Source of the DNA: Halogranum gelatinilyticum
GTDB lineage: Archaea > Halobacteriota > Halobacteria > Halobacteriales > Haloferacaceae
Direction: 5' to 3'
Length of the DNA: 64,000 nucleotides
NCBI RefSeq assembly: GCF_900103715.1
Contig: NZ_FNHL01000004.1
Span: 62,001-126,000 of the forward strand
Position numbers and translations under genes: made by a program. The notes below the pieces were generated by a model. That model was not told where the DNA came from, made no database searches, and saw only the letters and a list, made by a program, of their open reading frames with translations. How positions within the stretch are numbered: position 1 is the first letter of the stretch; each line of letters starts with the position of its first letter. This document shows positions 19,607 through 28,532 of the stretch, in pieces.

Positions 19607-20992
19607 ATGAATGATGGAGACGCAGCCCATCCAGATATCCTATGGGTAACACTTGAGAGTGTCAGATACGATCATACCTCTATTTCGGATTACGAACGAG
19701 ATACCACACCGAATATTTCGTTGCTTGCTAATGAAAAGGGGTCAAGTGCATCGAATGCTTATAGCCATGGAATTTGGACACGAGCTTCATCTGCGTCAAT
19801 CCTTACTGGTTATCCACCTGCAGTCCATCAAACGTGGTCTGGCGAGAGTAGCTTACCGAAAAACATGGAGACGATTCCTGAACAACTTCAATCAAGGGGA
19901 TATTCGACTACTGCCATTTCAGCAAATCCTCAGTTTGGTCCAGATGTTGGACTGGATAGAGGGTTTGATGACTTCCACCTACTGAGAAAAGAGACTCTGA
20001 TCAACGAAGTTGGAGTCCTTTCCACAGTGAAATACATCTTGAATTTGTGGAGACATTCAGCAGGTTACACAACAAAGACGAATCGGCATTCGTTAGGGTA
20101 TCTCACAAATGAAGCAGCTGTTCAAAACCTAAAGAGAAAATCAAACCAGTCCCCTCACTTCCTCTACGTTCATCACTTTGACACACATCATCCGTACATT
20201 CCTCCTAAGCTGTGGAGGTCTAGTTTTGAATCCCCACTAGGAGTGAAGAAGTCAGTTGAGCTCGCGGAGAAAATGTCGTCGAATTTGCACAAGAGTATTG
20301 GCGACGGTGTTCAATTTTCTGGAGAAGAACTACAGGCAATAACCACGATGTATGATTCGTTAATTAGGTATGTGGACACATTAGTTGGAAGACTCACAAA
20401 AACGGCAAGAAAGTATCTTGACAATCCGATTATTGTGATAACCTCAGATCATGGAGAATTTTTTGGAGAAAATGACTTGTTAGCGCATATGTTATCAACT
20501 CACTCCGCAGTCTGTGAAGTGCCAATGATTGTTTCAGGACTTCCGGAATTGCCCAAAGATTCTCCTATCCAGCCTGCAGATATTTGGAAAGTGATTAGCG
20601 AAGAGAACAACTTGGGCCTGTCTGTCCCAGCAGGGCACCATTACAAGAGCGACCCTCGCAAGTATGCAGTCGTCCAGAGAGGAAAAGAAAGGTCTCAGAA
20701 GAAGGTAGATTTGATTTCCAAGCAGAGCCCAACGTTCGACTTAAATAAATTTCCTACAGGTAACGAGACAAGCATAATTGGGAACAACTATCGCCTTGAA
20801 CGGATTAGCGAACATACAAATTTATTCAAATTGGATACTGAGCAGGCGAGCGTGAAAAAAGAGCAGGTAGACATTATGAATGCCTGGTTAGACGAATGGG
20901 AACACAAGTGGAGTGAAACGAATTATTCACCCGAGAGATCGGATTTCAGTCCAAGTGTTCAAGACCAGTTGAGTGATCTTGGATATCTGTGA
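19607..20992 (+). CDS. Sulfatase-like hydrolase/transferase
   Basis: A 461-residue alkaline-phosphatase-superfamily protein. The N-terminal metal strand is ILWVTLESVRYDH. The nucleophile segment is WTRASSASILTGYPP, where Thr replaces the Cys/Ser of the CxPxR sulfatase motif. HHFDTHHPYIPP and VITSDHGEFFGE provide further metal ligands. The absence of the formylglycine motif suggests a phosphodiesterase or phospholipid-headgroup transferase rather than a true sulfatase; this is inference. ATG 19607 is preferred over the GTG two codons earlier. Its stop (20990-20992) lies just before the next gene, so the two are probably co-transcribed. Confidence 0.8.
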   Translation: MNDGDAAHPDILWVTLESVRYDHTSISDYERDTTPNISLLANEKGSSASNAYSHGIWTRASSASILTGYPPAVHQTWSGESSLPKNMETIPEQLQSRGYSTTAISANPQFGPDVGLDRGFDDFHLLRKETLINEVGVLSTVKYILNLWRHSAGYTTKTNRHSLGYLTNEAAVQNLKRKSNQSPHFLYVHHFDTHHPYIPPKLWRSSFESPLGVKKSVELAEKMSSNLHKSIGDGVQFSGEELQAITTMYDSLIRYVDTLVGRLTKTARKYLDNPIIVITSDHGEFFGENDLLAHMLSTHSAVCEVPMIVSGLPELPKDSPIQPADIWKVISEENNLGLSVPAGHHYKSDPRKYAVVQRGKERSQKKVDLISKQSPTFDLNKFPTGNETSIIGNNYRLERISEHTNLFKLDTEQASVKKEQVDIMNAWLDEWEHKWSETNYSPERSDFSPSVQDQLSDLGYL

Positions 20993-21003
20993 ATTGTTCG
21001 AAA

Positions 21004-22110
21004 ATGAAAATTGGAATATACCACAGAAGGGTATCATGGAATACGAGTGGAGGGGTTTCAGTATACCTTCAAGAGATTGCCGCCCAACTTGCAAAAGAAC
21101 ATTCTGTGACCGTCTTCAGTTCAGCAGATGAACAAGTTGCACCAAAACTTGCAGATTCAGACGTCAACGTCATCACCTATGATAGATCAGTGATGGCGAA
21201 ACGACTGGAACAACTGACTCAGTCCAAACTTGCCCCTGAAAAGATTGACAGCTTATCATTATTTCTATCAGGTGTGCTCCGTGGAATGCGATCTGACATC
21301 AGGAGCCAGTGCGACGTACTTCTCACAGGTTTCCCAGTTGACGATATCTTAGTTTCAAATCTGGTGAATATACCCTGCATTTTCCAATATCATTCATTAG
21401 ATGTGATAAACAAAGGTACAAAGATTCATGATTTTGTATCCTCGTCTGAATTGACCATTGCCAATTCTCAATCGATCGCTGACCGACTCCAAACCGAAGT
21501 GAGAATTCGGACTAATGGTGTCGTTGAACCAGGAGTTGATTATGAATTCTTCTCAGAGGGTAAGCAATCAGTGCTTCCAGACCAAGGGGTGTCAATTGTC
21601 TTTGTTGGTAGATTAATCAAAAATAAAGGGGTACAAGATATCATCAAGGCAATATCAAATGAACCACAATTCCAACTGCACATTATCGGGGAAGGAGAAT
21701 ATGAAAAAAATTTAATGCGAATATGTTCCAAAAAGTCCGTTTCAAGAAGAGTTACATTTCACGGTCGAAAGCCTCGGTCAAAAGTTAGAGACTACTTATG
21801 CTCTGCAGACATAGTCTGTCACCCCTCTTACGACGAAACATGGTGCATGACAAATTTTGAGGCAATGGCTGCAGGGTCACCACTGATAACGACAAACTTG
21901 GACACCATTTGCCAGTATGCAGACCATGAAGAAAATTGTCTACTAGTTGAGCCTGGAAACCCCAACCAGATTCAAGAGTCACTCCAGAGAATTAACGAGA
22001 ACCCTGAATTTGCAAAAGACTTAATTGATGGAGGAAGGAAGACGTCAAAGAAATATTCGTGGGAATCCCAAGCTAATGATATCTGCAAACATATTCGGAA
22101 TTGCCTGTAG
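21004..22110 (+). CDS. Family 4 glycosyltransferase
   Basis: A GT-B retaining glycosyltransferase of 368 residues. The N-terminus MKIGIYHRRVSWNTSGGVSVYLQEIA is the typical acceptor-domain Gly-rich loop. FVGRLIKNKGVQDIIKA (about residue 200) is the start of the donor domain, and the E-x7-E-like motif falls at CHPSYDETWCMTNFEAMAAG. An overlapping GTG start at 20989 is possible, but ATG 21004 begins at the conserved first strand. It follows the sulfatase-like gene directly. Sugar specificity is unknown. Confidence 0.86.
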   Translation: MKIGIYHRRVSWNTSGGVSVYLQEIAAQLAKEHSVTVFSSADEQVAPKLADSDVNVITYDRSVMAKRLEQLTQSKLAPEKIDSLSLFLSGVLRGMRSDIRSQCDVLLTGFPVDDILVSNLVNIPCIFQYHSLDVINKGTKIHDFVSSSELTIANSQSIADRLQTEVRIRTNGVVEPGVDYEFFSEGKQSVLPDQGVSIVFVGRLIKNKGVQDIIKAISNEPQFQLHIIGEGEYEKNLMRICSKKSVSRRVTFHGRKPRSKVRDYLCSADIVCHPSYDETWCMTNFEAMAAGSPLITTNLDTICQYADHEENCLLVEPGNPNQIQESLQRINENPEFAKDLIDGGRKTSKKYSWESQANDICKHIRNCL

Positions 22111-22191
22111 CACGTGACTGACCTAATCAAGCGATAGGTCAAAACGCGACTCATTATTATTTTGTACTTTGAATCTGCAACAACCGAATAG

Positions 22192-23256
22192 ATGACTGAA
22201 ATGACTATTCTAGTGATTGGTGCCATTGACAGAGATACTGGGGGAATCGCTCAGTACACTAATGAGCAGATAAGGCACTTACAGCGCGACAATGAAATAA
22301 TCGGCCTCGATGTCTCAGCTCCTGAAGTCAGGCGAGTTCTATTGGTCCCGTATGCCAGTCTGAAGCTTTTCAAAGACGTGATCAAACTTGTTCGTCAAGA
22401 TCCACCAGACATTGTACATATGCATGTAGCACAAGGAATACCCTTCTACCGGGAAACGCTCTTTGGGCTAATCGCCACATATTTCTGGGATATCGAGACT
22501 GTCCTCCACATTCATGGATCTTCATTTGATAAATTTCTAGAATCAGATGGAATTCTATCTAATGCGTATCAATCAGTAGTATTTGAAAGAGTGGACAAAA
22601 TAGTCTGTCTGTCATCATATTGGGAAGAAGTACTTTCAAATCATACTGACCAAGACAAATTAGAGATATTGCCAAATGCAGTCAACGTGTGTGATTATGC
22701 ACCAGAAGAGAATGAATCTGGTAAGCTGAGAATATCCTATATTTCGGACTTAGTGAAGCGAAAAGGTGTTCGAGAATTTTCTAACGCTGTAGAGCAATTC
22801 GGCGATGATGATAGCATCCAGATTGACGTTGCAGGGAAGGGCCCACTATCATCAATTATCCAAGATTTATCTGACCAGCATCAAAACGTCAGATATCATG
22901 GATATGTTTCAGAAGACACCAAACAGGATATATTAAATAGGTCTGACATTTTTATATTACCTTCGTACGCTGAAGGACTTCCAATCGTTATTCTCGAGGC
23001 TATGGCTGGTGGCAATGCAATTGTGTCTACAAATGTCGGGAGTATTCCGGAATTAATCGGAAGTGAGAATGGAATACTCATCTCACCAAGGAATGAAGAG
23101 ATGATTAGAGATTCGGTTAAAAGGTTGGGGAATGAAAGAAAAAAACTTCATGAAATTAAGAGAAGGAATCGAGAGTTGATAGAAAAATCATTTTCATGGG
23201 AAGCACATAAGAGAGATCTCACACAAATATACAACTCTGCTCTACAAAAGGAGTAA
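22192..23256 (+). CDS. Family 4 glycosyltransferase
   Basis: A 354-residue GT-B glycosyltransferase. MTILVIGAIDRDTGGIAQYT is the N-terminal loop, DIVHMHVAQG the acceptor-domain strand, and ISYISDLVKRKGVREF the donor-domain entry. LPSYAEGLPIVILEAMAGG holds the conserved Glu pair. It is preceded by 81 AT-rich bases and is the last intact gene before the IS5 element. Likely another step of the island's glycan pathway; the specificity is unknown. Confidence 0.86.
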   Translation: MTEMTILVIGAIDRDTGGIAQYTNEQIRHLQRDNEIIGLDVSAPEVRRVLLVPYASLKLFKDVIKLVRQDPPDIVHMHVAQGIPFYRETLFGLIATYFWDIETVLHIHGSSFDKFLESDGILSNAYQSVVFERVDKIVCLSSYWEEVLSNHTDQDKLEILPNAVNVCDYAPEENESGKLRISYISDLVKRKGVREFSNAVEQFGDDDSIQIDVAGKGPLSSIIQDLSDQHQNVRYHGYVSEDTKQDILNRSDIFILPSYAEGLPIVILEAMAGGNAIVSTNVGSIPELIGSENGILISPRNEEMIRDSVKRLGNERKKLHEIKRRNRELIEKSFSWEAHKRDLTQIYNSALQKE

Positions 23257-23750
23257 ATAAAGAAGACGGCGGTTCTAATGCAAGAGAAGGAATCCGTCTC
23301 CATCCGCTCACCAACGGCGTCGAAAAATGACGCTCCCGATTGACAATACCACCACACACATAGTACTATGTTGATTTTAGAGAGCAGTTTTGACCGCGTG
23401 TTTAAGTGCTTCTCGACCGGATTTTCTGAAGAGTTCGCTGTGTAACTGAGAGGCACGAAGATACTGTGTCAACCTGTCCTTCAAGAAGCCTCAATACAGT
23501 GAGTGCCACTCTAGCACTGGGATGCTCGATTCCACAGACATTAGCATTAACGTCTCCTACAGTGTATTCTGATCGTTTGGATGACCTATTTGCGGTAGAA
23601 TTTGTCGTCGTCTTCGAGTGAGTTCAGGCTCGAAGTCGTCGGTGTAAATAGGCCAGAGACTCGTCCTCGTACTCTGTCAGCACGAGTCGCACACCGAATT
23701 GTAAGTGAATTTCGCCGGCATGGTGTACCGGTGTCGCATTCCACGATTAA
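23257..23750. other. Gene-free, probably decayed DNA left of the IS5 element
   Basis: Roughly 490 bases with only broken reading frames on both strands. Short peptide stretches on the minus strand (around 23370-23460 and 23600-23680) have a coding look, so this is probably relic mobile DNA, but I cannot assign a family. Confidence 0.35.
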
Positions 23751-23773
23751 GAATGGTGGGCTCTGTAGTTTCG
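23751..23773. repeat. Left target duplication and terminal inverted repeat of IS5-type element
   Basis: GAATGGTG (23751-23758) is repeated exactly at the right end (24685-24692). It is followed by GGCTCTGTAGTTTCG (23759-23773), the perfect inverse of 24670-24684. Confidence 0.92.
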
Positions 23774-24684
23774 CTAGACAGAGACGTCACGACTGCGTTA
23801 TTGCCGTAGAAAGCGAAGAGACAGAATGGTTTGATATCGGAATTCCGTCTCCTCACCCGTGTTACGGTCGCTAAGGCTAAATCAGTTGTCGATAACTCAG
23901 ACGAACCCGCCGACCCCCAAGGGGGTGGCGGGTTCGCCGAATGGGCGATGCTCACGCTTCATGCACTCCGCATCGAGCTGGGCAAATCCTACCGCGTTGC
24001 GGTAGATTTGCTCAGCGAAATGCCCGGCGTTCTTGAAGAGATCGGGCTCACCAGACTTCCACACTACACGGTGCTTCGCACGTGGTTTGCGCGGATTCCA
24101 ACGAAGACGTGGCGTGCGTTTCTCGGTGCGTCCGCCGAGAAACGCACTGGCCACGCTGCTATCGATTCGACCGGCTTCGACCGTGACCAGCCCAGCCGTC
24201 ACTACGCCAACCGCACGCACTACCGTGTCCGGGCGCTGAAAGTCACTGCACTCGTGGATGTCGAAACGCTGTACATCACGGACATCCACTCCACAACGAG
24301 CAAGAAACACGATGCGAAGATCGGCCCGCAGGTCGCCCGCGTTCCGGCGGGCGACCTGCGGAGCCTCGCTGCCGACCGAGGATACGACGCAAAAGCCTTC
24401 CGCGACGAACTCCGCGAAAACGGCATCAGACCGCTGATCAAGCACAGGATCATGAATCCACTCGATCACGCCCACAACGCCCGCATGGATCGTGATCGGT
24501 ACAACCGTCGCTCAATGTCAGAAACCGTCTTCTCAAGCATCAAGCGCACGCTCGGCGCTGCCGTGCGTGCGCGTAGCTGGTGGCTTGAGTTCCGTGAAAT
24601 GCTTCTCAAAGCGACCGTCTACAACCTCCGTAGGAGCGTCCGATATCCGTGAAATCAACCGCCGTGTACCGAAACTACAGAGCC
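23759..24684 (+). mobile_element. Complete IS5-family insertion sequence, 926 bp
   Basis: Bounded by 15-bp perfect terminal inverted repeats and flanked by an 8-bp direct target duplication. It carries one transposase gene. An 8-bp duplication is known for the ISH1-type branch of IS5. Base composition is markedly GC-richer than the AT-rich glycan island around it, pointing to recent arrival. The intact ends, exact duplication and open transposase frame suggest it is still capable of transposition. Confidence 0.92.
23831..24652 (+). CDS. IS5-family DDE transposase
   Basis: A 273-residue transposase encoded inside the 926-bp element. The catalytic triad is readable: Asp in AIDSTGFD (about residue 110), Asp in AADRGYDAK (about 185) and Glu in MSETVFSSIKR (about 235), with the following Arg/Lys of the YREK-like signature. 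The N-terminal 100 residues form the DNA-binding region. The ATG at 23831 is 58 bases inside the left end, which is normal. No frameshift is seen. Confidence 0.92.
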   Translation: MISEFRLLTRVTVAKAKSVVDNSDEPADPQGGGGFAEWAMLTLHALRIELGKSYRVAVDLLSEMPGVLEEIGLTRLPHYTVLRTWFARIPTKTWRAFLGASAEKRTGHAAIDSTGFDRDQPSRHYANRTHYRVRALKVTALVDVETLYITDIHSTTSKKHDAKIGPQVARVPAGDLRSLAADRGYDAKAFRDELRENGIRPLIKHRIMNPLDHAHNARMDRDRYNRRSMSETVFSSIKRTLGAAVRARSWWLEFREMLLKATVYNLRRSVRYP

Positions 24685-24692
24685 GAATGGTG
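24670..24692. repeat. Right terminal inverted repeat and target duplication of IS5-type element
   Basis: CGAAACTACAGAGCC (24670-24684) is the exact inverse complement of 23759-23773, followed by GAATGGTG (24685-24692), the second copy of the target duplication. Confidence 0.92.
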
Positions 24693-24817
24693 AGAGATAG
24701 TTTGTCTCTATCGTACGAACATCGTCCGCTTGTGGAGAAGCATAGCGACCATGCCGCCTATTGCTATTGAAACTGTGAATTCGCTTCTTGAAGTTATTCT
24801 CTAGAGATGGAACAAAG

Positions 24818-26389
24818 TCATATGGATGTGGATTTCAGGCCAGCGTTATTATAAATCTCCGCTCTCCCACTGGAGTAAATCTTGTTAATCTGAGTGTTTG
24901 ATCGTATCTCTTCTCGACTCTCTAGCCATGTCTTTAGATGAACCCAATTCATGAGTGCAACTTTATCACGTTCGTAGTCTATAATGTATAGGATATCATC
25001 GTCAACATGACTCTGCTCTCCAAGGAGGTGTTTTACATGTTTGAGTTCAAGAGATTTTATCTCACCATCCCACGATGACCTCGTTATGTCTCTTTTCACA
25101 TGGCGGAATAATTCAATTCGGAACCAAGTCTTCACATCTGTTCTAATCTTTGTCTCGTCACTTTCGTACTTGTGGAGAAACAGTTCCAAATTCTCGGGAG
25201 TGTCGCTTGATATATTTCTATCCACCACTTGCCCTGTTGAGATGCGCGCCCCTGCCAACGCTGCATTTGCGGTCAAGAGCAAGACAATCCCAACAACAGC
25301 AATCTGTTTGTAAGATACTGATAGAATTCCATCAAGATCGGACCTGTACATCCAGAGCAAAGCAACAGTGGCTGGAAGCGCGATAGCGTCAATTGCAATA
25401 CTTCCGATAGCAAGCCTCATTACAAGCCAAATTGCCGCAGAACAAAACATACTAGCAGGAAGCAAAGCCGACTTGGGGATCTTCCGTTGTATAATCGTAC
25501 GGTTGAAGAAAATGCAACCGAAAACTGTTGAAATTGTCCCAAATATGACATACTTGACTACCGCGAGTTGAGTGATGATGCGAGGACGAGTCAGATATAA
25601 GCGCGACAGTTCAGATGTACCGCTACTGCCGAAGTATGCCAGCAGGAATTTATCTAGACTGGTTACCTCCATTATCCTCTCTGATGCGAACAGTGGGACT
25701 GCTTTGTTATAGAAAAAGCCGTTCACACCCAGCTCCACAACCACCATTATGATAAAAACTAGGCAAATACTACCCACTTGTGAAGAAATTCGACGGCCAT
25801 AAAACATGGACATGAAAACCATCGAACCAAGCAGGAGTAGCAAGATCGCCTCGATATCATATGATAATGACATGGTAGACGACAGCAAAAGAAGCATGAT
25901 TATTTTAATTTGCCATTTGAAATCACGCCGCCTCAGCGTTAGTAGGATGATTGTTAATAACAAGAGATACAGAACGTTCGCAAGACCGTGAGAATACAGG
26001 AAGTGCTTGCCAGTGCCTGTATTTCCGCTTACTAGTCTAACCGCGGTAAATGAAGCAGCGATAATACGACTGCCAGAAAGTTCTCTCGCAAGCATATAAA
26101 ATATAGGCGCGATTGCAAAAATGATAAATGGTGTCTTCATAATATATAGCGCAGATATATCTAGGGTTTCCAAAATCATTGCTCCGTAGAGATGGAACCC
26201 TGGCGTGGCAGATTTCTCCCAGTGTAAGGTATTGAGGTCGGTGATCGTGTCCATCTGCGCCGCATGTGATGGAGGAAACGCCGCTGTTGATCCACTGAAG
26301 ACAAAGAGAGCAGATGTAAACCCGAGTAAAACGATAACTGCAGCGATTTTTATCTCCTGTTTACGTGTCAAATTCGGAGATTTTACCAT
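24818..26389 (-). CDS. Polytopic membrane protein of the glycan island, unknown function
   Basis: About 523 residues with some ten hydrophobic helices (roughly residues 15-400) and a soluble C-terminal part of about 110 residues. After the first helix a polar extracytoplasmic loop contains HAAQMDTITDLNTLHWEK. The layout resembles GT-C glycosyltransferases or glycan polymerases, but I see no diagnostic DD/DE motif. ATG 26389 (MVKSPNLTRKQEIK) is a better start than ATG 26521, whose extra 44 residues are Cys/Trp-rich and unlike a natural N-terminus. AT-rich like the other island genes. The role is inferred only from context. Confidence 0.6.
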   Translation of the reverse strand: MVKSPNLTRKQEIKIAAVIVLLGFTSALFVFSGSTAAFPPSHAAQMDTITDLNTLHWEKSATPGFHLYGAMILETLDISALYIMKTPFIIFAIAPIFYMLARELSGSRIIAASFTAVRLVSGNTGTGKHFLYSHGLANVLYLLLLTIILLTLRRRDFKWQIKIIMLLLLSSTMSLSYDIEAILLLLLGSMVFMSMFYGRRISSQVGSICLVFIIMVVVELGVNGFFYNKAVPLFASERIMEVTSLDKFLLAYFGSSGTSELSRLYLTRPRIITQLAVVKYVIFGTISTVFGCIFFNRTIIQRKIPKSALLPASMFCSAAIWLVMRLAIGSIAIDAIALPATVALLWMYRSDLDGILSVSYKQIAVVGIVLLLTANAALAGARISTGQVVDRNISSDTPENLELFLHKYESDETKIRTDVKTWFRIELFRHVKRDITRSSWDGEIKSLELKHVKHLLGEQSHVDDDILYIIDYERDKVALMNWVHLKTWLESREEIRSNTQINKIYSSGRAEIYNNAGLKSTSI

Positions 26390-26819
26390 CGAGCACTGTT
26401 TAAACAGATAGTGGTATAGTATTTTCCATCGGCAAAAACAGGATGTGTCGCAATCACGCGATTCCAAAGGGTATCGTGTCCATGATGGTAAATTGGCCGT
26501 GATTTCACCCGACAGTTGCACAGGGTCAATTTAGGCCTTCAAATCACCGGCCATGGGTGTTAAATTTTGTTTGACTTGTCTATCTCGATGAATTCGCCGA
26601 CGAGATTGAACGCAAACTTGATTGGCGTCTTCGTACAGTCTCATAGAGGCAGAAACTGAGTTGATAAGTGGTTTTTAATCGGAGTAGAGCGCGCAAATGA
26701 GCTTTGCTCCCGATGTTGCCGCGTTTGGTGTGTTATAGAACCCTCAACGTTTGGAATCCGTTTGCCAGTCTTGCGGGTGAAGGTGTCACCGCCGATGACA
26801 CACCTCCACCACTCCATGC
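26390..26819. other. Spacer between the membrane protein and the TnpB pseudogene
   Basis: No sustained frame. It contains the probable promoter region of the membrane protein and low-quality sequence that may be the eroded C-terminal end of the TnpB pseudogene. No zinc-finger motif of TnpB could be recognised here. Confidence 0.35.
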
Positions 26820-27601
26820 GGTTTAGTTGTGTGCCTTCGCGTTCACACGACCCGGCCAGTCGTACTGAGTACGTTCTTTAGTTCACCGACGTACATCATT
26901 GAAATGGCTCTTTCGTACAGACGTTTAATCAAATTTTGGGCAAGTGTGTCTTGCACATGATTGCGTCGTCTGTGCAGGCGACAAGGTTGTTAGCACTAAT
27001 GTATAGAGCCACCGTTTCGTCACCTGATGGGACGCTAATTGAGTGGCGTCAATCGTAACTGATTGGAAGGTCACTAATTGCTCCAAGTCATCATTGTACT
27101 GTAGTTCCAGACGGCCTTATTTGCCGTGATTTTTCCAATTGGGTTCGCCACTACTTCCAGTCGGAGTCCTTCACAGTGAGCAAGCCCGTATTCGTTTATC
27201 AGGTCTTGCCCAACAAGTATTTCCAATCGTGAGTGTTCTCCCCACTCAACTGAGTACGACGTGTTGCGAATGTATGTCCGAAGTTTGCGCCCCTCCTCTT
27301 GATTACCCCAGAAACCAGGTGGATTGATCAGTTTACTTTTCTTTGAGAGTGAGAAAAATGAGCTCCATGCTTCGTACGTTCTTCTCTCAATTTGTTGGGC
27401 TGTGGACACACCCAGAATTCCACTATAACGGTCGCGGTACTCACTGACGTCCCACACGTCTCCGCCTGGGTCGAGATACTGCTGGCGCCGCTCATAGTTG
27501 ACCTCGTTCCATAGCGCAGCAGAAGCATCCAATAATCGGAGTAGCAACTCCCCGTCCGAATCAGACTTGGGAACGACCTCAAACGAGCTGGTCCGCTTCA
27601 T
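26820..27601 (-). pseudogene. tnpB: TnpB (IS200/IS605-type RNA-guided nuclease family) pseudogene
   Basis: The intact first part (27601-27074, 175 residues) is the N-terminal region of a haloarchaeal TnpB, with [20 protein letters not shown] and the [20 protein letters not shown] segment. Past its stop the homology continues in other frames: [10 protein letters not shown] and TFQSVTIDATQL in one frame, ALYISANNLVACT in a second and RLYERAISMMYVGELKNVLS in a third. The RuvC-I Asp (normally in LDVGANN) reads Tyr-Ile-Ser here, so the catalytic acid is lost as well as the frame. No TnpA was seen. The gene start overlaps the upstream zinc-finger gene by four bases. Confidence 0.8.
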
Positions 27602-27933
27602 AGGTGAGAGATTAGGTGGGTTGGGCGTACCATCTCAACAACAACTGGTGCGACAAGTGTCAACCAGGTCCGCTGAGTAAGCGCGTCTTGAGCAACACCA
27701 AGACGACCTTCAACAAGTACCTCAATCCCCGAGGTGGTAGGAAGAGAATCAAACGAGGCGGATGCACAACCAACGCAGTAACGTTCCAAGATATTCCAGC
27801 AGTCATCCTTCTTTCTAAGTCGAATCGTGAGTGGACTACGCTCAGTGAGAGTGATTCCACACTGGTTGCAGACAGTTGACGTTCCCTCGTTGATTCGGAA
27901 TCCAGCAACCGCTTGTTCCAGTGCGAGACTCAT
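27598..27933 (-). CDS. Small zinc-finger protein, DUF8112-like
   Basis: A 111-residue protein with two CxxC knuckles ([10 protein letters not shown] at about residues 21-30 and YCVGCASAS at about 52-60), likely one zinc site. It resembles a haloarchaeal family I recall as DUF8112. ATG 27933 overlaps the stop of the upstream small gene by four bases, and its own stop overlaps the TnpB start by four, giving a three-gene coupled unit. A longer frame from 27987 exists but would ignore that arrangement. No biochemical function is known to me. Confidence 0.65.
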   Translation of the reverse strand: MSLALEQAVAGFRINEGTSTVCNQCGITLTERSPLTIRLRKKDDCWNILERYCVGCASASFDSLPTTSGIEVLVEGRLGVAQDALTQRTWLTLVAPVVVEMVRPTHLISHL

Positions 27934-28067
27934 ACATGAGCCTCCATGTAACATTCGAAGCAAGGGAGTGTGCCCAGCCTGTCGCAATCGTCACAATTAG
28001 TCTGCTTTGCGTTCGCTGCCGACCTCGATGAGGTAGGCTTACCAATAGTGCGTTCGTTCGTAAACAT
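27930..28067 (-). CDS. Very small CxxC zinc-ribbon protein
   Basis: A 45-codon gene with ATG at 28067. The second half carries NCDDCDRLGTLPCFECYME, two CxxC pairs spaced as in a miniature zinc ribbon. The stop overlaps the start of the next gene (ATGA), a strong sign of real translation despite its size. It begins 18 bases from a conspicuous inverted-repeat structure. The role is unknown; small zinc-finger proteins are abundant in haloarchaea. Confidence 0.62.
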   Translation of the reverse strand: MFTNERTIGKPTSSRSAANAKQTNCDDCDRLGTLPCFECYMEAHV

Positions 28068-28085
28068 GGTCTTTTGGTTCCAATT

Positions 28086-28149
28086 AGAAAGACCAGCTCA
28101 GGTGTTCCAGCACCTGGGCACTTCTACGCCCTGAGCAACTGGTCTTTCT
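28086..28149. repeat. Multi-stem inverted repeat upstream of the zinc-finger/TnpB unit
   Basis: AGAAAGACCAG (28086-28096) is perfectly complementary to CTGGTCTTTCT (28139-28149). Inside it CTCAGG pairs with CCTGAG, and a further small hairpin GGTG-TTCCA-GCACC is possible. It lies in the leader of the minus-strand zinc-finger/TnpB unit. It could be an IS605-type end hairpin, a transcribed structured leader or a regulator site; the sequence alone does not decide. Confidence 0.6.
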
Positions 28150-28258
28150 TGAATAAGAGGAGAGCATACGTCCACCTATACTTTACGATGTAAATTGACG
28201 TCGTAACTAGACGCGAGACGCAGGTTCTATTGCAACATGAGAGTGTAGGTCAAAACCA

Positions 28259-28501
28259 ATGACCCTCTCTGCTTCAGACTTGAATGAACTTGATCGGCAA
28301 ATTCTGGACTATGCCCAAGAAGGACGAGTGGCACCCCGTCTACTACGCGAGTTATTCCGTCATGAAGGATTGAAGGACAGTGAAATTCCATCGAGGCAGT
28401 ATCTATACCAGCGCCTCAAACGACTTGAAGAGCATAACCATCTAGAGAACCTGTTCGGAACGGGAATTTATGAATTCGTGAGTGACCCACGTGAGCAATA
28501 A
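28259..28501 (+). CDS. Small winged-helix DNA-binding protein
   Basis: 80 residues, predicted almost entirely as a winged helix: a helix ELDRQILDYAQEG, a second AAPRLLRELFR-like helix, a recognition helix YLYQRLKRLEEHNHLE and a short wing ending YEFVSDP. Such proteins act as local transcription regulators on haloarchaeal viruses and plasmids. Convergent with the next small regulator. No target can be named. Confidence 0.65.
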   Translation: MTLSASDLNELDRQILDYAQEGRVAPRLLRELFRHEGLKDSEIPSRQYLYQRLKRLEEHNHLENLFGTGIYEFVSDPREQ

Positions 28502-28532
28502 ACCAGATTAAATCAGGTTTCATGTTCGGAGA

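Noticed and set aside
23602-23874. An open frame of 90 codons crossing the left IS5 end
   Set aside because: It runs through the terminal inverted repeat into the element, so it is created by the insertion; the pre-insertion frame stops three codons after the target site.
26522-26840. TnpB zinc-ribbon end of the pseudogene
   Set aside because: The expected paired CxxC motifs could not be read in any frame, so I end the pseudogene near 26820.
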